NCBI GenBank assembly: GCA_964484935.1
Contig: CAZAFW010000014.1
Span: 1-40,268, forward strand
Direction of reading: 5' to 3'
Length of the DNA: 40,268 nucleotides
DNA from: BM714 sp964484935
Lineage (GTDB): Bacteria > Bacillota > Clostridia > Peptostreptococcales > BM714
This document shows positions 1 through 5,977 of the stretch, one piece after another. A program made the position numbers and the translations under genes. Numbering within the stretch: the first letter of the stretch is position 1; every line of letters begins with the position of its first letter. Under the pieces are notes generated by a model. It was not told where the DNA came from. It did no database searches and worked only from the letters and a program-made list of their open reading frames with translations.

Positions 1-245
1 TTGCTTTTTTCGCTTGCATTGTTGCTTTTTTCGCTTCCGCTTCCTTTTTCGTCTTTTTCGTCCTTTTCGTCTTTTTCCTTTTGCTTTTCGCCTTTTTCTT
101 TCCCACTTTGGGAGTTTTCTTGTCCCTGCTCGGAAGCATTTTCAGATACTGCATAAGAATAATCATCGATTCTGCTCATCGGCAATATCAAAGCAAGTGT
201 CAGTGCCATGAATATTATAAAGAATCTTTTTTCTCTGAATTTCAT
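1..245 (-). CDS. Secreted Lys/Glu/Asp-rich protein, partial (C-terminus beyond window)
   Basis: Reading leftward from an ATG at 243-245, the frame stays open to the window edge (81 codons), so the gene is cut. A GGGGAG ribosome binding site lies a few bases upstream. Residues 1-33 form a signal peptide: a basic start (MKFREKRF), then a hydrophobic run (FIIFMALTLALILPM). From about residue 50 the chain turns into low-complexity K/E/D/G/S sequence with repeated KEKDEKDEK-like blocks, which suggests a flexible, highly charged linker or stalk outside the membrane. No domain can be named because the rest is missing. It is the only gene downstream of the c-di-GMP-I riboswitch at 300-372, so its product is expected to respond to c-di-GMP. 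Such genes often encode adhesins, surface proteins or secreted enzymes; which applies here cannot be told. Confidence 0.8.
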   Translation of the reverse strand, partial: MKFREKRFFIIFMALTLALILPMSRIDDYSYAVSENASEQGQENSQSGKEKGEKQKEKDEKDEKDEKGSGSEKSNNASEKS

Positions 246-281
246 TTTACTCTCCCCTTCCATTCTTTCTTTTTTAAAAAC

Positions 282-305
282 AAAAAACTGCCATTTTCAT
301 GGCAG
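282..305 (-). terminator. Riboswitch expression-platform terminator
   Basis: On the minus strand a perfect 7-bp stem (CTGCCAT, loop GAAA, ATGGCAG) is followed by six T. The 5' arm (299-305) includes the bases that form the 3' side of the aptamer P1 stem, so aptamer and terminator exclude each other. Ligand binding should stabilise P1 and prevent termination. Confidence 0.85.
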
Positions 306-372
306 CCGAACCGTCATAGTTTTCACTTTAGACTTCAAGCTTTGCGTCCCTGCCTTTCGACAGGTTTGCCAA
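300..372 (-). promoter_or_regulatory. Cyclic-di-GMP-I (GEMM-I) riboswitch aptamer
   Basis: The minus strand carries the GEMM-I hallmarks in order: GGCAAACC, a CGAAAGG tetraloop region, the conserved GGGACGCAAAGC block, a GTCTAA segment, the ATGAC...GGTTCGGC receptor side and a closing TGCCA that pairs with the starting TGGCA. Order and spacing match the Vc2-type aptamer as I know it. It lies about 55 bases upstream of the start codon of the secreted protein at 1-245. The HD-GYP and GGDEF genes immediately upstream make or degrade its ligand. Confidence 0.94.
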
Positions 373-408
373 TTGAATTATTTTTTTATTATTACCCACT
401 TCCACTTT

Positions 409-436
409 ATTATATCACTTTTTCTAATATTTTCTA
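409..436 (-). promoter_or_regulatory. Predicted sigma-A promoter (extended -10) for the riboswitch transcript
   Basis: The minus strand has a perfect TATAAT at 409-414 preceded by TG one base upstream (extended -10) and a poor -35 (TAGAAA, four of six) at a 16-base spacing. Transcription would begin near 402, about 30 bases ahead of the aptamer. This gives the riboswitch gene its own promoter, separate from the HD-GYP gene. Confidence 0.55.
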
Positions 437-464
437 TATAGTTGCCATCTTTTTTACTTATAAC

Positions 465-498
465 AATCCCCGTACAGTTGGTCAGACTGCCGGGGATT
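465..498 (-). terminator. Hairpin after the HD-GYP gene, possible terminator
   Basis: Inverted repeat AATCCCCG / CGGGGATT with an inner CAGT/ACTG pairing. It sits between the HD-GYP stop and the riboswitch promoter, the right place for a terminator, but no clear T-run follows on the minus strand. The AT-rich stretch 499-627 holds no gene. Confidence 0.35.
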
Positions 499-627
499 AT
501 AAAGGGGGTATGAATAACCGGAAATGTTAATCATACTTAACCCTATTTTAATACATAATTCAATTATTAACTAACAATTCTTTTAAATTTTATATTAATA
601 TTTTATTACAAAAATTTCTTGCATATG

Positions 628-1926
628 TCAAGCAATCTCCGACTCAGACTGGTATTTCCCAACTATAGACTCGAATATCCATTCATTCTCGGTAAAAACT
701 TTCACAATATCGGGGTCAAATTTTCGTCCGGAATCATTTACTATCATAGCGTAGGCCTTCTCGTGCGTATATGCCATCTTGTATGGACGCCTGCTTACAA
801 GTGCATCATAAGCGTCGGCAACGGCCATTATCCTGGCTGAAAGCGGTATTTCTTTTCCGCAAAGGCTATCGGGGTAACCCTGCCCGTTGTACCACTCATG
901 ATGGTGCCTGGTTATCTCTATCCCCATTTTTACGAAGTCGTTGTCCGGATATTCGCTTAATACCGCCAAAAGTGTTTCGCATCCTATATCTGAGTGCCTC
1001 TTCATTATTTCAAACTCCGCCGGGGTCAATTTGCCGGGCTTGTTGAGTATGTAATCCGGTACTGCAACCTTTCCTATGTCGTGAAGAGCACTGGCCACTT
1101 TTATTATGTCGACAAATTTTTCAGCAGTTGTCCATTCAGCCTTGTAAAAATGTCTGGGCAGATTTTCGGCCAATATGCGGCAATACTGCCCTGTCCTCTC
1201 TATATGTTTTCCCGTACCTTCATCCCTTGATTCTACCAGCCGCGCTAGTGCGTAAATGGTTCCAACGTGCGACAGTGATATCTCCTCGACTTTTTCCCTG
1301 ACCTGGTCCTCGAGATTCTTGTTGTAATGTTCTATGTTGTGGTTTTGCAGATAGTTGGTCCGGATTATGCATTCGAAATTATAGCTGCTGATCATACCAA
1401 GAATGTTAAGACCAAAGAATATTACAAGCAAATAATATGTCTCTGTGTGCATGCTTCCATGATTAAAAACAAATCCCAGTATAAAAAAAGCGAAAATCGA
1501 CCATCCTCCCAGGGCTGCATATGCAAATCTAAGCCTTATGAGGGAATATACGCAATAGAGCACCAAAAATAACGAACCGTAGTATGCAAAATTGTCCGGT
1601 AAAGACAAAAGCATTATTACTGATCCTGCTCCTGCGGCTACGAAATTCACAAGGTACGCCGTCTGGTGGATTTTATAAAATTTGTCCCAATACGTCAATA
1701 ATGCAGTCGCTATAAAAATAGGTATCACAAAGCAAAAGCGCAGTAGAAAGAAAAACGATGCGAGTTCCGGCGTCTGCCACCTGTCTATGATTGAAAATAA
1801 CCCATAGAGAACTGCGCTTACAAAAAGGGTCACCCGAATCATTTTCAAATCATCTGTGTATGTTTTTTTAAGAAATTCGTTTTCGCTTTCACTGTCGAAC
1901 AATTCCTTTAAACCCTTTAATTTCAC
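628..1926 (-). CDS. Membrane-bound HD-GYP domain protein (c-di-GMP phosphodiesterase)
   Basis: 432 residues. Residues about 30-185 contain roughly six hydrophobic segments forming a membrane sensor module. A charged, coiled-coil-like link (about 195-217) leads to an HD-GYP domain (about 220-415). Visible motifs are the HD pair in ALHDIGK (H282, D283), HHHEWYNGQGYP with GYP at 350-352, and downstream RPYK. HD-GYP enzymes hydrolyse c-di-GMP to pGpG or GMP using a di- or tri-iron centre. The start is GTG: an in-frame TGA lies two codons upstream, AGGGACGG is at a suitable distance, and the next ATG is 28 codons in, inside the membrane domain. The gene follows the GGDEF gene by 21 bases, so the two are probably co-transcribed. 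The ligand of the membrane module is unknown. Confidence 0.9.
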   Translation of the reverse strand: MKLKGLKELFDSESENEFLKKTYTDDLKMIRVTLFVSAVLYGLFSIIDRWQTPELASFFFLLRFCFVIPIFIATALLTYWDKFYKIHQTAYLVNFVAAGAGSVIMLLSLPDNFAYYGSLFLVLYCVYSLIRLRFAYAALGGWSIFAFFILGFVFNHGSMHTETYYLLVIFFGLNILGMISSYNFECIIRTNYLQNHNIEHYNKNLEDQVREKVEEISLSHVGTIYALARLVESRDEGTGKHIERTGQYCRILAENLPRHFYKAEWTTAEKFVDIIKVASALHDIGKVAVPDYILNKPGKLTPAEFEIMKRHSDIGCETLLAVLSEYPDNDFVKMGIEITRHHHEWYNGQGYPDSLCGKEIPLSARIMAVADAYDALVSRRPYKMAYTHEKAYAMIVNDSGRKFDPDIVKVFTENEWIFESIVGKYQSESEIA

Positions 1927-1947
1927 TCTTCACACCGTCCCTGATTT

Positions 1948-2988
1948 TCAGTAATCAATAACCATGTTTTTTCCTCTTTTTTTCGCCTTGTACAGAGCCT
2001 CGTCGGCACGCGCGACAAGTTCATCAGCTGTGCACTTGTCGTTCAGGGAAGCAATTCCAGCACTTATTGTAATGCCAATGCCCGCGCCTTGCGACTTCTC
2101 AGCGTTTTTGCGCAGCCGGTCGATTATGCCGTATGCGTCTTCAAGTTTCGTGTCGGTGAATATAATAAGGAATTCGTCCCCTCCGTAACGGCCAATGATG
2201 TCGGAATCCCTGAGCCTTGCATTCATAAGCTCTGCGAAGTCCGAGAGCACCAAGTCTCCGGTCTTGTGCCCGTATTGGTCGTTTATTTCTTTGAATCCGT
2301 CAATGTCGACCATCGCCACCGTAAGGCTCTTTCCGTACCTGGCAGCGTTCTGTATTTCGACGAAAAGGAACTCGTGCACCGCCTTGTGGTTATATAGGCC
2401 GGTCAGACCGTCTCTTAGGGAAACTTCCCTAAGTTCGCTGTTCATCTTCTCTATCATTGCATTCTTGTCAAGAAGCCTTAAATCCTTCTCGACAATGTTC
2501 TTGAATTCTCTCATTATCTGTTTTGTCAAATCATTGTGGATTCGCTTCTTTTGGTCCAGCACGCATATGGTTCCAAAAATTTCTCCGCTTTCCCATTGAA
2601 GAGGATATCCGAGATATGAAATCATATTGAGCTTTACATCGGGGTTGTCTTTCCAAATAGAATCGGCAAAAGCGTCGGGCACTTCGAGCTCCTCGCTAAG
2701 TCCGATTACCGTTTCGCAATAGAGACCCGCTCCAAGATGTTCGCTTTCGTTTCTTTTGTATGGATTACCCTCGCTTTCGCTCGAAAGGAAAACTTCAATT
2801 TTTTCATCTTCCATTCTCATTATCAGCGCCGCCGGCACATCCGCGACTTGAGCCAGCAAGTTGAGTATGCTCTGCCAAGCGTCCATAACTTCATATCCAA
2901 TACCCGGCTTTTCCCTTGAAGTTATATCGACGGAAACTGGATTTTCAATGCCTGCCACTTTTACATTTGCCTGTGTATCCATCTTCAT
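1948..2988 (-). CDS. GAF-GGDEF diguanylate cyclase
   Basis: 346 residues from the chosen ATG at 2988, which has AGGGAG about nine bases upstream; an earlier in-frame ATG at 3006 has no ribosome binding site. A GAF-type sensor domain covers about residues 30-160 and a GGDEF domain about 180-345. The catalytic signature is intact (GRYGGDEF, GGDEF at 269-273), and the allosteric I-site RxxD is present as RDSD five residues before it, so the enzyme is predicted active and product-inhibited. It converts two GTP to c-di-GMP. No membrane segment or signal peptide is present, so it should be cytoplasmic. It is the first gene of a probable pair with the HD-GYP gene, upstream of a gene controlled by a c-di-GMP riboswitch. 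Confidence 0.92.
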   Translation of the reverse strand: MKMDTQANVKVAGIENPVSVDITSREKPGIGYEVMDAWQSILNLLAQVADVPAALIMRMEDEKIEVFLSSESEGNPYKRNESEHLGAGLYCETVIGLSEELEVPDAFADSIWKDNPDVKLNMISYLGYPLQWESGEIFGTICVLDQKKRIHNDLTKQIMREFKNIVEKDLRLLDKNAMIEKMNSELREVSLRDGLTGLYNHKAVHEFLFVEIQNAARYGKSLTVAMVDIDGFKEINDQYGHKTGDLVLSDFAELMNARLRDSDIIGRYGGDEFLIIFTDTKLEDAYGIIDRLRKNAEKSQGAGIGITISAGIASLNDKCTADELVARADEALYKAKKRGKNMVIDY

Positions 2989-3193
2989 AACGCGGTCTCC
3001 CTTCATTTTATATGTAAATTATGATATGTGTACCCATTTGCAGAATAATAGCCACGCGCATTGGATAATATTAATAATAGTTACAATTATCCATTTTAAG
3101 TATTTCGACGAATGCTGTTCATTTACCTTTTTTTCGCTTATTATTATAGTATCCATAATTCAAACTGGCAACTATCAGGAAAGGAGCCTTCTA

Positions 3194-4333
3194 ATGTCAA
3201 AAGTGGCAATTATAAAATGTGAAAACTACGACTGTGAAACGGTTTATGAAAAAATAAAGAAAGGGCTGGCTTTGCTCGGAGGACTGGAAACCTTTTTCGA
3301 GCATTCCGAAAAAATCCTGCTCAAACCAAACCTTTTGGCTTCAAGCATTCCAGACAAAAGCGTTACAACGCATCCCGCTGTGTTCGAGGCCGTAGTCAGG
3401 CTTATGAAAGAAAACAATTTCAATATAGTGTATGGAGACTCCCCGGGTTTCGGCAAGCCGGAAAGAGTTGCAGCAAATTCGGGGCTGAAGGAAGTCGCCG
3501 ACAGGCACGGAATTGAATTCGCAAATTTCAAAGGAGGCGAAACCGCGGATTTCCCCCAAGGCAATTTCACCAAGCAGTTCGAGCTCTCAAATGCAGTCCG
3601 TGAAACTGACGCCATACTCAATCTTTGCAAAATGAAAGCGCATCAATTGACCAGAATCACCGGTGCGGTAAAGAACTCGCTGGGTCTAGTATACGGAATA
3701 AACAAGGGAGCAATGCACGCAAAATATCCCGATGCAATAAGTTTCTCAAAGATGCTCGTCGACCTGAACCTCCTCATAAAGCCCAGGCTGCACATAATGG
3801 ACGGTATAATGGCAATGGAAGGAAACGGCCCGAGGTCCGGAAATCCGAAGAAAATGAATGTCATAATAATGTCGGGCGACCCTGTAGCCCTTGACGCAAC
3901 ATTCTGCCGGATGGTCGACCTTGACCCCGAATTGATTCCCACAGTCTACTATGGAGAATCATACGGACTTGGAAAATGGAAAGAGGAAGACATCGAATAT
4001 CTAGGCGACGGCCTTGGCGGGTTCATTTCAAAAGACTTTGACATTAAGCGCGGTCCGGTGAAAAAAGAAAACATTGCCGCGGCATCAATATTCAGAGGAA
4101 TGGTTCTTCGCAAGCCATTCATAGAAGAGTCGAAATGCATACGCTGCGGCGTTTGCGTCGAGGCATGCCCTGTGCAGGGTAAAGCTCTTGAGTTCAAGAA
4201 AGGCGACCGTTCCAATCCGCCTGTTTACGACTACAAGAAATGCATAAGATGCTATTGCTGCCAGGAAATGTGCCCAAAAGAGGCGATAGACGTGAAAACG
4301 CCTCTTTTGGGAAAATGGTTTCTTTACAAATAG
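3194..4333 (+). CDS. DUF362 protein with C-terminal 2[4Fe-4S] ferredoxin domain
   Basis: 379 residues, starting at the ATG with a strong GGAAAGGAG site; the frame is open further upstream but without a ribosome binding site. Residues about 1-280 match the DUF362 fold (VAIIKCENYD start, LLKPNLL, GDSPGFG, then KMKAH and AVKNSLG segments). The C-terminus has two clusters of the CxxCxxCxxxCP type: CIRCGVCVEACP from residue 315 and CIRCYCCQEMCP from 350. DUF362 proteins with ferredoxin domains are common in anaerobes and are thought to be redox proteins, but their reaction is not established. Transcribed away from the GGDEF gene across a 187-base AT-rich gap that must hold both promoters. A terminator follows directly, so it seems monocistronic. 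Confidence 0.88.
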   Translation: MSKVAIIKCENYDCETVYEKIKKGLALLGGLETFFEHSEKILLKPNLLASSIPDKSVTTHPAVFEAVVRLMKENNFNIVYGDSPGFGKPERVAANSGLKEVADRHGIEFANFKGGETADFPQGNFTKQFELSNAVRETDAILNLCKMKAHQLTRITGAVKNSLGLVYGINKGAMHAKYPDAISFSKMLVDLNLLIKPRLHIMDGIMAMEGNGPRSGNPKKMNVIIMSGDPVALDATFCRMVDLDPELIPTVYYGESYGLGKWKEEDIEYLGDGLGGFISKDFDIKRGPVKKENIAAASIFRGMVLRKPFIEESKCIRCGVCVEACPVQGKALEFKKGDRSNPPVYDYKKCIRCYCCQEMCPKEAIDVKTPLLGKWFLYK

Positions 4334-4342
4334 CTGAAAAAT

Positions 4343-4364
4343 AGCCCCTTCAATGGGGTTTTTC
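4343..4364 (+). terminator. Terminator after the DUF362 gene
   Basis: Stem AGCCCC / GGGGTT with loop TTCAAT, followed by a T-run (TTTTTCTTT), ten bases after the stop codon. Confidence 0.75.
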
Positions 4365-4484
4365 TTTGCGTTCTTTTTTTCGGTCGCCATTTTAAATCGC
4401 ATTCATTTCCGCGTTTAATAATTCAAAAACAGGGCAAGATGCAAATACCTTACTTTGCCTTCAAGCTCCCAGGGAGGTGAAAAC

Positions 4485-4706
4485 ATGAACAAGAAAATAC
4501 TTATCGTCGTATTGGCGCTGTTGCTGGTGTTTGCTTTTACAATCAGTGCATTTGCTGGACATCCACCTATTGACAAAATCAACAAAAAACCTATGCCTGC
4601 ACAAGCAGCAAAAGGGCTCCACAATGCGTGTGGACATTTAGATGAAGAAAGCATAGCATACCATGTCCATTTATATTTTCTTTCCCCACATGCTATAACG
4701 GAATGA
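4485..4706 (+). CDS. Small secreted protein, unknown function (paralogue of 4906-5139)
   Basis: 73 residues from an ATG with a near-perfect AGGGAGGTG site; an in-frame ATG ten codons earlier includes that site and is unlikely. Residues 1-24 are a clear signal peptide ending in SAFA, leaving about 49 residues beginning GHPPIDKINKKP. The mature part is short, has several histidines and one cysteine (GLHNACGH), and ends HVHLYFLSPHAITE. No family is recognised. It has its own terminator. The product of the next gene shares signal-peptide style, the HP start after cleavage and a G(I/L)H(N/R)A block, so the two look like diverged paralogues. The role could be a signalling peptide, a metal-binding peptide or a toxin-like peptide; nothing in the sequence decides. 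Confidence 0.7.
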   Translation: MNKKILIVVLALLLVFAFTISAFAGHPPIDKINKKPMPAQAAKGLHNACGHLDEESIAYHVHLYFLSPHAITE

Positions 4707-4736
4707 CAAAATTCACAAGGATGCCATTGAAAGTCC

Positions 4737-4770
4737 AAAACGAACCCCCGCCCGGGGTTCGTTTTCTTTT
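4737..4770 (+). terminator. Strong terminator after the first small secreted protein gene
   Basis: Stem AAAACGAACCCC / GGGGTTCGTTTT with a short CGCC loop, then CTTTTT. The sequence is near-symmetrical, so it could stop transcription from either side. Confidence 0.9.
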
Positions 4771-4905
4771 TAGGCGCAACTCAGCTGCCGATTTTTCACA
4801 TGCAGCATCCCTGTTTCGAATAGCATGTTGCGTTTGTCTATACCTCCATAGGGTAAAACAATACCATAGAAATACAGCTTGATAAAAAAACAATGGAGGT
4901 GCATC

Positions 4906-5139
4906 ATGAGAAAGAACGGACTAGCGCTGGTTTTGGCGCTAATGATGGTTTTGGTATTTGCATCTGTCTCCTTTGCCCACCCTCAGGTCAATACAGTCGA
5001 TCTTCCAATCCAATCACTTGAGCGTTTGGATTCGGGCATCCACAGGGCTTATATGAATGTGAGTGAAAAATCCAAAGGAATAGCACAGCACAACATGTAC
5101 TACAGATTCCAATTTGAGAAGTTTCATGGTTCAGACTAA
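4906..5139 (+). CDS. Small secreted protein, unknown function (paralogue of 4485-4706)
   Basis: 77 residues from an ATG with TGGAGGTG eight bases upstream; an in-frame ATG nine codons earlier overlaps this site and is rejected. Residues 1-24 form a signal peptide ending SVSFA, before HPQVNTVDLP. The mature protein is about 53 residues, with GIHRAYMNVSEKSKGIAQHN and a YYRF segment that align loosely with the LHNACGH...YHVHLYF part of the preceding protein. No cysteine remains. No known family is recognised. It lies in its own transcription unit between two strong terminators, which implies that its dose is controlled separately from its sibling. Confidence 0.7.
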   Translation: MRKNGLALVLALMMVLVFASVSFAHPQVNTVDLPIQSLERLDSGIHRAYMNVSEKSKGIAQHNMYYRFQFEKFHGSD

Positions 5140-5151
5140 AAAATTCAGGTG

Positions 5152-5193
5152 AAAAAGAACAATCCAGCTCTTAGCCGGATTGTTCTTTTGTTG
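5152..5193. terminator. Bidirectional terminator
   Basis: Perfect stem AAAGAACAATCC / GGATTGTTCTTT with A-run before and T-run after, between the convergent ends of the small secreted gene (plus) and the 259-residue exported protein (minus). It can serve both. Confidence 0.92.
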
Positions 5194-5194
5194 T

Positions 5195-5974
5195 CTATTT
5201 TTTCTTTTTCATAAACATTAATCCTCCGCCAATTGCCGCAAGCAACACAAGTCCTCCCAGCACTTTTGCAAGTCCGGATTTTCTTTCTGTTTTGGCTATG
5301 GCTTTCTCCATGTCATCATTTGAAAAGCCCTCCCCGTCTTCCTCCTGTCTTGTTTGCCCTCCCGAACCGGATTCGGAAGATTCTCCAGGCAAAACCACAG
5401 CGCCTTCCATGTCCACCTCAGACGGATCAACCAACGGGTTTCCGGCTTCGTCGTAGAATGCCTCGGACCGAGCATTCTCCTCCTCGGCTATGTCCTGAGC
5501 CAAAATAAGGTTTTGAAGAATTGACGCTTCCTCGACCTTTGTTACATAAAGGTCCTTCTGCATTGTAAGGGCGACCTTCCAGTCCCCTCCTTTGTTTGTC
5601 GCGTATACCATGAAGGTGTCTTGCCATGAAGCCACGCTTCCATCCTCCGCGATGACCGCCTCGGTTTTGACATCTACTGATCCCATGGCGGCTGAATTGT
5701 CCTCGGCAATCGTAAAATTCATGTTCGAAGTTTCAAAAACGGTTGGATCCGCGGCCCCGAATGCAGTTTCAAGGTACATTCGGTATGTCTCCTCGTCCGC
5801 CAGATGAGCCTTGACATATTCCATGTCTACTGTCCTGATTATTGCATCCGCATCACCGGTGGCGCAGGCTTCGTAGTATTCGCTTGCCGCTTGCTCGGGA
5901 CTTTCTGCCGCAAATGCCGTCTGCACGAGCGCCATGACAAGCAATAGCGCTATTGACATTATTTTCTTTTTCAT
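5195..5974 (-). CDS. Exported protein with C-terminal membrane anchor, unknown function
   Basis: 259 residues. A signal peptide (1-22, ending TAFA) is followed by a compact domain (about 25-155) that starts PEQAASEYYEACATGDADAI, the look of an NTF2-like/DUF4878-type extracytoplasmic domain. An acidic, Ser/Gly-rich linker follows (about 190-225, GESSESGSGG). A single transmembrane segment at about 236-254 ends in MKKKK. The topology is therefore type I: domain outside, anchor at the C-terminus. There is no LPxTG, so it is not a sortase substrate. The GGAGGTG site lies within the end of the upstream gene, whose stop is only three bases away, so the two are translated from one message and probably act together. 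Confidence 0.75.
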   Translation of the reverse strand: MKKKIMSIALLLVMALVQTAFAAESPEQAASEYYEACATGDADAIIRTVDMEYVKAHLADEETYRMYLETAFGAADPTVFETSNMNFTIAEDNSAAMGSVDVKTEAVIAEDGSVASWQDTFMVYATNKGGDWKVALTMQKDLYVTKVEEASILQNLILAQDIAEEENARSEAFYDEAGNPLVDPSEVDMEGAVVLPGESSESGSGGQTRQEEDGEGFSNDDMEKAIAKTERKSGLAKVLGGLVLLAAIGGGLMFMKKKK

Positions 5975-5977
5975 GTC

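Noticed and set aside
20..120. Pyrimidine-rich tandem-like DNA at the left edge as a non-coding satellite
   Set aside because: It is the antisense of the in-frame Lys/Glu/Asp-rich coding run of the secreted protein.
5195..5275. Sortase signal at the C-terminus of the 259-residue protein
   Set aside because: There is a membrane segment and basic tail but no LPxTG-like motif before it.
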